Assembly: GCF_009650995.1 (NCBI RefSeq)
Contig: NZ_WHVV01000014.1
Span: forward strand, 18,067 to 82,066
Origin: Sporosarcina cascadiensis
Lineage (GTDB): Bacteria; Bacillota; Bacilli; Bacillales_A; Planococcaceae
Direction of reading: 5' to 3'
Length of the DNA: 64,000 nt
This document shows, piece by piece, positions 53,452 through 63,400 of the stretch. The position numbers and the translations under genes are program-made. The notes below the pieces were generated by a model that was not told where the DNA came from, searched no databases, and saw nothing but the letters and a program-made list of their open reading frames with translations. Positions within the stretch are counted from its first letter, which is position 1. The number at the start of each line of letters is the position of its first letter.

Positions 53452-55380
53452 TTATAATTTAGACAGCAAATGAGATTGCAGCGCTCTGACTGTCTCTAAT
53501 GTCGACCGCAGTTCATTTAATTCCCAGCGCCGAAGTTTCCGCAAATCGATTTCTGTTGAAATCTTTTCGTTACGCAAATGCTTTTCCCATGACATTGAAA
53601 TACGTATACTCAAAGATATTTCGTAAGCATGCCGTATTTCTTCTGCAAAGTCTTTTGTGAATTTCTTCTTTTTCTGCAGCGCAGAGATGATCTCTAATGG
53701 AGTCGCATTAATTATTCCATTGCTCACACCCAAAATTTGCAGGCAATGATGCAGTGGGAATAGAGCATGCTTCTTTATATCAATGACGTCTGCTTTACTG
53801 CGACCACGGAAAATGGTCAAGAAATTCTGCTGCAGCTGCGGTATCGGCTTTTCTCTCTCTTGCTGAGCCATATAATAAATAAATGTTGAAGACTTTCTCA
53901 ATTGAGTATTCACCATCTGCACAAACCGGTCATTTACTGACGGATCTCCGTAAAGGAACCGGAACGACAAAAAGTTATAGCCGAGCAATATCTGTTCAGG
54001 TGTCGACTGCAAAGCCCACTGACGAAGGCGCTGCTGCCATTCTCCCATCGTGCCGCGCCACTGTGATTCACTGGCCATCATGAACCCTTTACATCTAGTA
54101 TACCCGGCTTGCTCCAAATGAACGACAATTTCATTGCCTAGAAGCTCAAAATACTCTTCAACCAGTTGTGATTTATTTTCCGCTGCGTCTTCATAAACAA
54201 GAAAGTGATCCTGATCTGTAAGCATAAATTGTTCACCGCGAGCACCGCTTCCCATTTGATACCAGGCAAACGGTACCGGAGGCGTGCCGGCTCCTTTACT
54301 TTCCAGCGATTCTAACGCGAGAAGAACACAGTGCTTCGCCAGGCGATCATAAAATTTCGTGATGATTTCCAAAGTGTGAATAGTAGAGATTTCATCTTGA
54401 ATCAAATTGGAAAGCACATCATAAATTGCTGCTTTGACGACAGGAAGGTTTTCGAACGATGATTCTTCAATCGTCTTTAAGATATTCATTGAATTTCGAT
54501 CACGTTTTGTAATAAGTGTGGCAAACGTGACGATCCCGACAGGTTTGCCTGCTTTGATGACCGGCAGATGTTTAATCCCGTGTTTGTAGAACTTGGAAAG
54601 TGCCTCATAATAGTAATCTGTCAATCTTACGGTATGCGGATTTTTTGTCATGACGTCTTTTGCGAGTAAACCTATTGATGAGCCTCTTCCCGCTATAACC
54701 CGTTCCACAAGGTCTTTTTCTGTGACAATGCCGTTCAATTTACCTGCCTGGTCGGTGACAATAATGGAACTGATCGAATGCTTGATCATCAGCTCTGCAA
54801 TTTCTTGAACTTCTGCTTCTGCATGAATTGTTACCACCGGGCTGCTCATAAAATCCTGCACACGGCGCACGTATGGTTCACTTTCTCCGTATTCATCTGC
54901 CAGACGGACCTGCTCACCTAAAGATGTATACACGTTTGCGAGACGCATTGACATTTTGCGTAAAACATAATCGCGTACATTCTGGTCGTCCATTCTCTTC
55001 TTGATTACTTCATACGGCACCTGAAGGCAGATTGAGTTTTTCGCCACTTCCATATCAATATGATGCTTATCGAGAGGTCGTGCCATTTCGCCCAGGTAAT
55101 AGGCAAAATTAGAGAATCCAATGATTTCGTTCTCCTGGACTATTTCCAGCATGACAGAGCTTCCATCCTGTCCTTCAATCTGCACTTCTGCAGAACCTTG
55201 AAGGATAATCAGCAGACCCTCCTGCGGTGTTTTGAAGTAATTGGACTTCTCAGCACGTTCATACAATTTTAACCTGCAGTCTATCAGCAGCCGGTCGAAC
55301 TCCTCTTCGTCAGTATCCGCAAATAAAGGATTGTTATGGATCCTTTCATACAATGCACGATCTTTAATTGTCTGCAGCAC
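53452..55380 (-). CDS. cNMP-binding/CBS/DUF294 nucleotidyltransferase-like protein
   Basis: A 642-residue signalling protein. Domains in order: a cyclic-nucleotide-binding-like beta roll (about 20-150), two CBS domains (about 180-310: DFMSSPVVT, GIVTEKDLVERV, VMTKNPHTV, GIVTFATLI), a DUF294 GlnD-like nucleotidyltransferase domain (about 330-480) with GSGARGEQFMLTDQD, and a C-terminal DUF294_C domain. GlnD-type domains transfer nucleotides to proteins, so it may sense adenylates and modify a target, perhaps the neighbouring symporter or acetate enzymes; this is inference. Start is GTG 55380 with GGGGG upstream; an overlapping ATG at 55382 is out of frame. Confidence 0.88.
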   Translation of the reverse strand: MLQTIKDRALYERIHNNPLFADTDEEEFDRLLIDCRLKLYERAEKSNYFKTPQEGLLIILQGSAEVQIEGQDGSSVMLEIVQENEIIGFSNFAYYLGEMARPLDKHHIDMEVAKNSICLQVPYEVIKKRMDDQNVRDYVLRKMSMRLANVYTSLGEQVRLADEYGESEPYVRRVQDFMSSPVVTIHAEAEVQEIAELMIKHSISSIIVTDQAGKLNGIVTEKDLVERVIAGRGSSIGLLAKDVMTKNPHTVRLTDYYYEALSKFYKHGIKHLPVIKAGKPVGIVTFATLITKRDRNSMNILKTIEESSFENLPVVKAAIYDVLSNLIQDEISTIHTLEIITKFYDRLAKHCVLLALESLESKGAGTPPVPFAWYQMGSGARGEQFMLTDQDHFLVYEDAAENKSQLVEEYFELLGNEIVVHLEQAGYTRCKGFMMASESQWRGTMGEWQQRLRQWALQSTPEQILLGYNFLSFRFLYGDPSVNDRFVQMVNTQLRKSSTFIYYMAQQEREKPIPQLQQNFLTIFRGRSKADVIDIKKHALFPLHHCLQILGVSNGIINATPLEIISALQKKKKFTKDFAEEIRHAYEISLSIRISMSWEKHLRNEKISTEIDLRKLRRWELNELRSTLETVRALQSHLLSKL

Positions 55381-55442
55381 ATCAAAACCCCCTTTTGATC
55401 ACATACACTTTATTTTACTAGTCGGCTGACAGATTCAGTACA

Positions 55443-55484
55443 TAAAAAAGCTCCTCCCTCTGTGTGACAATCAGAAGGGGGAGC
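55443..55484 (-). terminator. Terminator of actP
   Basis: GCTCCCCCTTCTG pairs with CAGAGGGAGGAGC on the minus strand (one mismatch each side), followed by six T. Confidence 0.85.
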
Positions 55485-55508
55485 ATTTCATGATGATACG
55501 ACTGTTAA

Positions 55509-57062
55509 TTAATTATCAAGCTCTTTGTATCCAGTTTCAGCTTTGAAACGCACTTCTGCATACGAAATTTCGAGCTCTTCGTGCTTCTTCGCGCTTAGAA
55601 CTGTTCCAAGCCATGCTCCGAGGAACCCTGCAGGAACAGAGAAAATCGTAGGAAGCGAATACGGGAAAATCGGATTCCCTGTAAACAAGGCAGCTCCTGG
55701 AACCGGATTCCATACGCTCGGACTCATTGCTACAAGCACAAGTGCCACAATTAGCCCTGATAGCATCGATACCAACGCGCCTGTTGTATTGAATTTTTTC
55801 CAATAGATCGTCAATAGTATAGTTGGCACGTTTGCAGAGGCTGCAACACAGAATGCTAAAGACACTAGGAATGCTACGTTTAATTTTTCAGCGCCTAAGG
55901 CAAGAATAATAGAGAACACGCCAATTGCAATAGAAGCCCAGCGTGCAGCGTTAACCTGCTGTTTCTCAGTTACATTACCATTTTTGATAACTTGACCGTA
56001 AAGGTCGTGAGCAATTGCAGAAGCTCCAGATAGTACAAGTCCTGCTACGACAGCAAGGATTGTTGCGAATGCAACCGCTGCTACGAAGGATTCAAGTGCA
56101 TTTCCACCGAGTACTCCTGCTAGCATTGGCGCAGCCATGTTTCCGGCAGCATTTTCCGCAATAATTGCATCTGCTCCAACAAATTTTGCAGCTCCAAAAC
56201 CAAGGAAGATTGTTAGTACATAGAAAAGACCGATAATCCAAACAGAATAAATTACAGAAGAACGCGCCGTTTTTGCATCTTTCACTGTAAAGAAGCGCAT
56301 TAAGATATGTGGAAGACCCGCAGTACCCAAAACAAGTGCCAGTAATACGGATATCAGGCCGATGGTATCTTTATACACGACCCCTGAATGAAGGAAAGCT
56401 TCTCCATGAGGAGTTGCTGTTCTCATTGCATCGAACATACCAATGAAATTAAAGTTGAACTTCATGAGCACCAAGAATGAGATAATGATTGTACCCGCCA
56501 TTAAAAGCATAGCCTTAACAATCTGCACCCAACTCGTTGCAGTCATCCCGCCAAATAAAACATAAATCAACATCATCGTTCCTACGATTAAAACTGACAT
56601 GTTATATGGTATACCAAATAGTAATTTAATTAGCGCGCCTGCACCTACCAGCTGGGCAAGCATATAGAACATAACTATTGTAATAGTATTTAATGCAGCC
56701 GCTCCGCGAACTTTCTTCGCACCAAATCGCGCACCAATCATATCAGCCATTGTAAACTTACCTAAGTTTCGAAGCGGTTCTGCGATTAGGAACAGTACCA
56801 CTAAGTAAGCTGTCAGCCAGCCAATACTATAATAGAAGCCATCGAAACCATTTAGTGAAATCGCACCGGCGATACCCAAGAATGAAGCTGCTGATAAATA
56901 GTCACCCGCGATGGCCAAACCATTTTGCCAGCCGGTCAATGATCCGCCAGCTGTGTAAAAGTCGCTCGCAGTAGTTGTTTGCTTAGCAGCCCACCATGTA
57001 ATATAAAGTGTCAGCGCAATAACTGAGAAGAATATAAGTATTGAAATAAAATCCATCTGCAT
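55509..57062 (-). CDS. actP: Cation/acetate symporter ActP (SSS family)
   Basis: The 517-residue protein is a sodium/solute symporter with about 13 membrane helices. Family markers are the N-terminal SDFYTAGGSLTGWQNGLAIAGDYLSAASFLG, IGARFGAKKVRG and GTAGLPHILMRFFTV. It probably takes up acetate and other short carboxylates. It follows the DUF485 gene by 27 nt, the usual yjcH-actP arrangement. A 14/14 cre site precedes the unit, so CcpA should repress it during sugar growth. Other carboxylates such as propionate or pyruvate remain possible substrates. Confidence 0.92.
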   Translation of the reverse strand: MQMDFISILIFFSVIALTLYITWWAAKQTTTASDFYTAGGSLTGWQNGLAIAGDYLSAASFLGIAGAISLNGFDGFYYSIGWLTAYLVVLFLIAEPLRNLGKFTMADMIGARFGAKKVRGAAALNTITIVMFYMLAQLVGAGALIKLLFGIPYNMSVLIVGTMMLIYVLFGGMTATSWVQIVKAMLLMAGTIIISFLVLMKFNFNFIGMFDAMRTATPHGEAFLHSGVVYKDTIGLISVLLALVLGTAGLPHILMRFFTVKDAKTARSSVIYSVWIIGLFYVLTIFLGFGAAKFVGADAIIAENAAGNMAAPMLAGVLGGNALESFVAAVAFATILAVVAGLVLSGASAIAHDLYGQVIKNGNVTEKQQVNAARWASIAIGVFSIILALGAEKLNVAFLVSLAFCVAASANVPTILLTIYWKKFNTTGALVSMLSGLIVALVLVAMSPSVWNPVPGAALFTGNPIFPYSLPTIFSVPAGFLGAWLGTVLSAKKHEELEISYAEVRFKAETGYKELDN

Positions 57063-57089
57063 TTGCAGGACCCCCCTTTTTTAAGACAT

Positions 57090-57416
57090 TTATTTTAGAA
57101 CATTTTTTTCTATAATCTTGTCTACATCATTATCAAAATGCTTTGCTTTATTCATATAGATAGAGGTAAATACCCAAACCATAATAAACATGGAAAATGC
57201 ATAGACCCAGGTCCATGTCATATAGCCGATCGCCCGAGTTTCAAGAATCTTCGTATATCCTGTTAAAAGTGGAAGTATAAAGTACGCTGCGAAGAAAAAG
57301 ATTACGTAAGGTCTTGAAAATGTCTGTTTGCGTTTGACTAAGGCTTTAAAGTCCTCTGTTGCAACGATTTTCTCATAGTCTAATGTGGATTTCCCACGAG
57401 TCGTTTGATTGCTCAT
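57090..57416 (-). CDS. DUF485 membrane protein (YjcH-like), ActP partner
   Basis: A 108-residue protein with two membrane helices (about 37-55 and 66-88) and charged ends, of the DUF485 family found directly before actP in many bacteria. Its role is unknown; it may assist symporter assembly. The ATG follows AAAGGGG. It is the first gene of the unit, downstream of the cre site at 57480. Confidence 0.9.
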   Translation of the reverse strand: MSNQTTRGKSTLDYEKIVATEDFKALVKRKQTFSRPYVIFFFAAYFILPLLTGYTKILETRAIGYMTWTWVYAFSMFIMVWVFTSIYMNKAKHFDNDVDKIIEKNVLK

Positions 57417-57872
57417 TTGTTAATCCCCTTTCTATTTTATATACTTACTGAAAAAGTTGCCAAATCCCTCCACTTTCTCTGAAAACGCTTTCATCATAAA
57501 GCCAACTAGACAATATGTACCAGCGAAACAGTATTTTTATTTGTTATAGTACACATGTAAACAATACCAAATATTTACTTGATTTGCAATACCTTTTTTT
57601 GAAGATTTGTAAAATTTGATATACTAAGGTAAAGCAAGATTGGTATAGACATTAATCTAACAAAAGCCCGTGAAAGTTACAAGGACAATTTTAATTTTTC
57701 TTATTTTTAATTTTAAAAATGTAATAAAAACTCTATTTGAATTTCCATTTTTTGAACGAAAATAAATTGATACTGTTAAAGAACAGCAAAAAGATGTAGT
57801 ATATTGTATATCGTTAGCATTTAGAAAATGCTCATTTAATGCACTCATTATAGAGAAAGATGGTGTGAGAAA
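57417..57872. promoter_or_regulatory. Divergent control region between DUF485-actP and the GntR gene
   Basis: The 456 nt hold no gene and are AT-rich. On the minus strand a possible promoter TTGCAA (57589-57584), 17 nt, TATTGT (57566-57561) lies upstream of the cre site at 57480-57493. On the plus strand TATACT at 57620-57625 is a possible -10. A partly symmetric ATATT/GTATAT tract around 57799-57811 could be an operator for the GntR protein. All are predictions. Confidence 0.4.
57480..57493. promoter_or_regulatory. Consensus cre site (CcpA operator) of the acetate symporter unit
   Basis: TGAAAACGCTTTCA matches the cre consensus TGWAANCGNTNWCA at all 14 positions. It lies 64 nt before the DUF485 start codon and downstream of the likely promoter, a position where CcpA blocks elongation. 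Confidence 0.85.
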
Positions 57873-58541
57873 TTGCCTATACCTACTAATCACGCACAGC
57901 CGGTCCGTAAAACAGCCAAGGAAAACGCCTTCGGTCAACTGCAGAAATGGATTATTGACGGCACGCTTCAACCTGGCGAGAAATTAAATGATGTGGAACT
58001 TGCCGAAGCACTTGGCGTCAGCCGGACACCAATACGTGAATCCCTTCAGCTGTTGGAAGTGCAGGGTTTTGTCCAGATGTTCCCCGGCAAAGCTACTCAA
58101 GTAACGGAGGTCCAGCGGGAATCTATCTCTGAACTTCTGCCTCCGCTTGCCGCACTGCAGGCGCTGTCTGCGGAACTCGCCATACCCAATTTAACAGACA
58201 GTGTCATTAAAAAATTACGCGAAACAAATAAACGATTTGCTTTGGCAGTTGAGAAAGAAGATTATTTTCAGGCGTTGAAGATAGATGAAAAATTCCACCA
58301 GATTATTGTCGATACTGCAGCCAACACTTATATATCTTCCATGCTTGTGTCTCTGCAGGCTCATGTCCGCAGATTATTTTTTCATAATTCCATTATACTC
58401 ACTTCCCAATCCATTTCGGAACACGAACAAATTATTGATTTAATGAGTGAGCGTGATGGAGAGCGAGTAACTAAAGTTATGAGGGAAAATTGGCTGCGTG
58501 CAATCGAGGAATTTCATTCAGTCGAGAAATTCAATTCTTAA
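57873..58541 (+). CDS. GntR-family transcriptional regulator (FadR/FCD type)
   Basis: A 222-residue regulator with an N-terminal winged helix (about 12-75: LNDVELAEALGVSRTPIRESLQLLEVQGFV) and a helical C-terminal FCD-type ligand domain (about 90-215). FCD members usually sense carboxylic acids, and the metal-binding Asp/His residues of that group are partly visible (KIDEKFHQIIV, SEHEQII). Divergent position to actP suggests, without proof, control of that unit. Start TTG 57873 follows GGTGTGAGA. It ends in a strong terminator. Confidence 0.87.
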   Translation: MPIPTNHAQPVRKTAKENAFGQLQKWIIDGTLQPGEKLNDVELAEALGVSRTPIRESLQLLEVQGFVQMFPGKATQVTEVQRESISELLPPLAALQALSAELAIPNLTDSVIKKLRETNKRFALAVEKEDYFQALKIDEKFHQIIVDTAANTYISSMLVSLQAHVRRLFFHNSIILTSQSISEHEQIIDLMSERDGERVTKVMRENWLRAIEEFHSVEKFNS

Positions 58542-58577
58542 AAAGAGGATCCGGCGTCAAGCCCGGATCCTCTTTTT
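58540..58577. terminator. Bidirectional terminator between GntR gene and brnQ
   Basis: AAAAAGAGGATCCGG and CCGGATCCTCTTTTT form a 15-bp stem; it overlaps both stop codons. Confidence 0.9.
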
Positions 58578-59924
58578 ATGACTGTTTTTATTGGACAGAA
58601 CAACTGACAGCCCAAAGACAGCAGTTACAATCAGCACAGGTACCAGCCAGCCGATACCTTCTGCATAATATGGAATATAATCAGTGTACATTTTGTTTAT
58701 CCAAGAAATCCATGCAGGCAGCTGATGATCGACCAATTTATAAAATTTCACGAGCGCTTCCACTGAACTGATCAAGAAGGCAGCAGCTGTTGCCGTTTGG
58801 TATACAAGCTTTGACTGATGAAACAACGGACCGGTGAAAGTCAATATAATCAGCACCATAGCGAGCGGATACAGCAAAACGAGTACCGGAAGTGAGAAAT
58901 TGATAATATTTGCCAGGCCAAAGTTAGCGACTGTCAGACAAAACGTAGAAAATATCACGACAAACCACTTATAGCTGATTATGGGAATGATTGAATGAAA
59001 ATATTCACCGCAAGCCGTCAAAAGTCCTATAGCTGTCGTGAGACATGCCAGCATAATGACAATTCCCAGCAGCACAAAACCGATAGAACCGAAGTAATAC
59101 GAAGCCGTCTCACTTAATACCGCTCCCCCCGAGTTTACGTAGCCAATTGAATCAACTGAGGCTGCTCCGAGATAAGCGATCCCGAGGTAGATAATTGCGA
59201 GAAACCCTGCCGCCACAAATCCTGTTTTAGCAGTCGAAGTCAGTATTTGTTTTTTATCTGTGATTCCCATTGCCTGTACAGCTTTGATGACAATTATACC
59301 GAATACTAGTGATGCTAACGCATCCATCGTATTATAACCTTCCAGGAAACCTGTAAAGAAGGCGCCTTCAGTATATGGAATTTGCGCCGGCTGAACCATG
59401 CCCATCGGTTTGAATACTGTCATAGCGATGAGTCCGATTAACAGGATAATGATCAGCGGAGACAGCAGCTTGCCGACACGGTCCACAATTTTTGCTGGAT
59501 TTAAAGAAAGCCACATGCTGATTCCAAAAAACAGCAGGGTAAATAAAAACCGGGCAAGAGCGACTGGGAAATCATTCAGAAATGGCGCAATCCCAATGTC
59601 AAATGCCACTGCCCCTGTTCTGGGCGCCGCAAAAAACGGGCCGATGGTTAAATAAAGGACAGAGGTAAAAATCAGCGCGTACAGAGGGTGAATCCGGCTC
59701 GCCAGTTCTTGAAGGTCTCTGCTGCCGGAATATCCGATCGCAAGGATTCCGAGGAACGGCAATCCGACGCCAGTGAATAAAAACCCGAGCATTGCTTTCC
59801 ATGTATTTGTTCCCGCGAGCTGACCAAGCTCTGCCGGGAATATCAGGTTACCCGCCCCGAAAAATAATGCGAACAGCATGACCCCGATTACGAGGCTGGA
59901 CGAGAATGATAATTTTTTCTCCAT
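58557..59924 (-). CDS. brnQ: Branched-chain amino acid transporter BrnQ (LIVCS family)
   Basis: A 455-residue integral membrane protein with about 12 helices. The N-terminal VIGVMLFALFFGAGNLIFP is the hallmark of the LIVCS family of sodium- or proton-coupled importers of leucine, isoleucine and valine. B. subtilis has a brnQ homologue (braB) near ezrA. The start ATG has GGAGGA upstream. It is a single-gene unit with no leader motif seen. Substrate range is inferred from the family. Confidence 0.92.
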   Translation of the reverse strand: MEKKLSFSSSLVIGVMLFALFFGAGNLIFPAELGQLAGTNTWKAMLGFLFTGVGLPFLGILAIGYSGSRDLQELASRIHPLYALIFTSVLYLTIGPFFAAPRTGAVAFDIGIAPFLNDFPVALARFLFTLLFFGISMWLSLNPAKIVDRVGKLLSPLIIILLIGLIAMTVFKPMGMVQPAQIPYTEGAFFTGFLEGYNTMDALASLVFGIIVIKAVQAMGITDKKQILTSTAKTGFVAAGFLAIIYLGIAYLGAASVDSIGYVNSGGAVLSETASYYFGSIGFVLLGIVIMLACLTTAIGLLTACGEYFHSIIPIISYKWFVVIFSTFCLTVANFGLANIINFSLPVLVLLYPLAMVLIILTFTGPLFHQSKLVYQTATAAAFLISSVEALVKFYKLVDHQLPAWISWINKMYTDYIPYYAEGIGWLVPVLIVTAVFGLSVVLSNKNSHKKRIRA

Positions 59925-60178
59925 TTGCTAAAAATCCTCCTGTAGACAACAGTAAATTCATGTATGCAATATATTACATTTCCCCATCTTACGCTTTGTA
60001 AAACGGAAAATCAACTGCCTGCCGAATCATTTAATTTTTGGCTTTATTGCTAACTTACTGATTACTTTTCCGGAAATATTACTGTTGTTTTTTCGGGTAT
60101 GCACAAATTCAATTCTTGACAAGTTGTTATGACCGTATTGCTAAAACATGCTGCTGTTTGACATGGTGTGAGTTTGCG
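59925..60178. other. Gene-free stretch before the second repeat copy
   Basis: The region upstream of brnQ is AT-rich. No convincing gene, riboswitch or cre site was seen in 59940-60140. The repeat copy begins at about 60179. Confidence 0.4.
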
Positions 60179-60345
60179 GTTTAAACCTACTTCGGCGCTG
60201 GGGGATTGCCTTACGCTGTGAGTCTACTGGCGAAAAGGCGTACATCACTGCCCTAATTTCTGAAAAAACGTAGAAATACGGCAAAGCGAACCCTTCGCTG
60301 TTCGCTTTGCTCATGATATAAACTGTCAAGCACATATTTTGGTGA
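60179..60345. repeat. Non-coding repeat, copy B (compact form)
   Basis: About 167 bp that read, on the minus strand, as the three shared blocks of copy A at 29817-30461 joined together: the TCACCAAAA...GTGCTTGACAG...TCATGAGCA block, the AAGCGAAC/GTTCGCTT hairpin block followed by GCCGTATTTCT, and the CGCCAGTAG...GCAATCCCCC...GTTTAAAC block. It lacks the GC-rich parts inserted in copy A. It lies between brnQ and the sbcC terminator and is inverted relative to copy A. Confidence 0.75.
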
Positions 60346-60372
60346 GGTGCTATTTGTTCAACGAGAAAAAGT

Positions 60373-60401
60373 AAAAACCGGCTGCACGTATGCCGCCGGT
60401 T
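60373..60401 (-). terminator. Terminator of sbcC
   Basis: AACCGGC and GCCGGTT form a short GC-rich stem; the minus strand continues with TTTTTAC. Confidence 0.7.
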
Positions 60402-60409
60402 CGGATCAT

Positions 60410-63400
60410 TTATTTTATAACAAACTTCGTCTTGCTGTACCCTTCTTTCATTTTAGTTACTTGAAGAGTGGCGGGAATCGCTTCTTTCATTTCATCAATA
60501 TGCGAAATGATCCCAATCATTCGTCCTGACTGCTGCAGCGCGATCAATGTGTCGATGGCTTTTTGAATCGCTTCCTCGTCTAAAGCGCCGAACCCTTCAT
60601 CAATAAACATTGTCTCTATGCGGACAGCCCCCTGAAAGCTCTGAATGACGTCCGCCATGCCTAGCGCGAGACAAAGAGAAGCATTGAATTTTTCTCCGCC
60701 GGAAAGTGTCTTCACATCACGCGTCTGACCGGTATAAGCATCATGCACATCAATGCCGAGACCGCTCTGCTTGCCTCTTGTTTCCTGACGGTCGCTCCTG
60801 ACCAGCTCATACTGGCCATTCGATACATCGCGCAGCCGGATATTAGCCGCCTGAATAATCCGCTCTAAATATTCAATTTGTATATAGCGTTCAAAAGATA
60901 TTTTCAAACGGTTTTGACCACGGACAATATCGTATAAATTTGTGATCTTGCCATGAATTTTTTCCAATTCTACCTCGCGTTTTTTACTCGTTTCCAGCTC
61001 GATATGCAGTTCCTCTGCGGATTTTTTCCAGCCTTCAAACTGATTGAACAGCGCAAATGCCTGTTCATATTGATCTTTCAGCAACTCCACCTGCTGCTTC
61101 AGTGCTTGAAGGTCGATTGGCTGTTTGTCTTTCACAGACTCTTTCAATTCATCTAAAGCAGCCTTCAGTGTATGCAGGGTCTGTGTATACGTCTGCAGGC
61201 GCTGGTGAATATTCTGCCGCTCTTGTATTGGCAGCTTCACTCGCAGATAGCTCTCCTGTGAATCAAAGCCCTCTTCCATAAGACGTTTTTCAAATCCGGC
61301 CTGGCTCACCTGAAACTTTTCTTTCATTTCGGCTGCCGCCTGTTTTTCCATTTGCTCGCGGGAATCCATTTTCGTTTGTAATGTATGCACCTCCTGAAGC
61401 TTCTGCTGAATAGCATTCCAGGCATTCTCAAGCGCTGTGCTAACTGCTTCTTTTGTTTGAATCTTCTGCTGCAATGCCGGCAGTTCCTGAATTTCTTCAG
61501 GTATTTTTGAAATCGAGTGGTTGTATACGGCCAGTTTAGTTTTCCATTCACTTTTCGTTTCAGTATAGAGCAGTTCTAATTTTTTCATCTCAGCAATCAA
61601 TTCGTTAATCGCAGTTTCTTCTTTTTCACTTGCTTCTTTCTTCTTCTTTACGGTTTCTCTGTTTTTTCGCAGTTGCCCGACTTTCATTTCAAGTGACGCT
61701 GCATCTGCTTTATAATCGCGGTCCATTACAATTTGCTGCTCTTTCAGCTCATGATCCAGCACCTCCAGCTGATTCAGAGCTTGCTGCAGTTCTGCATGCT
61801 TCGAATGAAATTGCTGTTCCTTCGCAAGCTGCTTTTGTTTCGCCTGATCCAGCTGCTGCTTTGTTATCTGCTCATTTTCTCCGCCGTCAGCTTTATTCGG
61901 GTGATGGCTGCTGCCGCATACCGGACAGTCCTCCCCTTCTTGTAATGAAGCTGCAAGCAACATCGCCTGACTGCCGATCCACTGACTTTCAAGCGCTTGG
62001 TAATCTGCTGCAAAACGTTCATTTTCCGCTTTTGCTTCAGTGAATTGCTGCTCTATTTCCATGACCTTATGACTTTGCTGTTCAAAGATTTGCAGTTGCT
62101 TTGCATAGGCTTTCACTGTTGCCAATTCATCTACATACGATTCATAATCTTCCAGCCCGGCTTCCAGCTGTTTAATTTCTTTTTTCTGCAGCTCTAATGA
62201 AGCCGTGCGCTGTTCAAGCTTATGCTGCTCTTGATTCATTTGTAAAGATGCTTGATTAGCTTTTTTCTCTAACTGTTCCAGATAACGGCGTTCATTGGCA
62301 AGGCCCGAAACCGCAGGCAGCAGACGGTTCAAGTCAGACAGCTCTTCTCTCAAAGCATTTCGTTCGCCTTCACGTGCTTGCTCTGTATCGTAAGATTCTT
62401 TGGCAGCAGCCAGTTGCCGGTTGGCATCTGCGAGAAGTGCAGCCGCTTCTTCATAACTCTTATTTTTCTTGAATAACTCAGATTCATTCGATTTTACTTG
62501 CAGCTCTAAATCCTCCAGGCGGGCCGCCCGTTCGGCTGCAAGCCAGCGTCTCTCAAGCTCAGCCATGGTCTCTTTCTGCGCATGCAGCTGCTGTAATTCA
62601 GTTTCACGCTTTTTAAGCTTCTCAAATTGATCATTGACAGAACTCGCCGCATGAAGTTCTTTTTGTTTTTCATCATGCTGGATGTAAAGTTTTGTATACT
62701 CTTCATGTTTCGCTGCAGACTGTTCCAGATAATAGGCTTGTTCTTCCTGCAACCCGGTAATCAGCTGATGGTAATTCGGATATTCTGCTTTCAGCTCTGT
62801 AAATAAAAGGGTCTGCCGCTCCGGCAGCTTGGCAGGAATCTGGTGAAGAACTGCGCCGCTCATCTGTTTTTCACGAAGATATTCCGAATTTGCCTCTTCT
62901 TTTTTCACTTTCAGCCGATCGGCAAGCTTCTGATAGGGCTCTGTCTTGAAAATTTTCCGCATGATGGCTTCCTTATTGGCTGTATCTGACGTAAGGAATT
63001 TTCGGAATTCACCTTGCGGAAGCATCATGATCTGACTGAATTGTGCATGCGTGAAGCCAAGCAGTTCTTCTACTTTATCATTCACTTCTGTAACTATTTG
63101 CCGGTCAGTTACCGGTATGGATTGCGTGCCGCTCTCTTCATATAATTCACAGCAACCGAGTGTGTCTGATTTATTCCCTTTCTTGCGGTAGGGAATCTGT
63201 CGCAGAACACGATATCTTCGCTGGTGAATATCAAATGTCAGTTCCACAGTCGTCTGCACATCGTCATCTGCAAACTGGCTGCGAAGCGCTCTTGTATCCG
63301 TCCGGTCTTCTCCACTTGCCTGTCCGTACAGTGCAAAGCAAATCCCGTCAAAGATCGTTGTCTTGCCTGCACCTGTCTTTCCGGAGATGACAAATAAACG

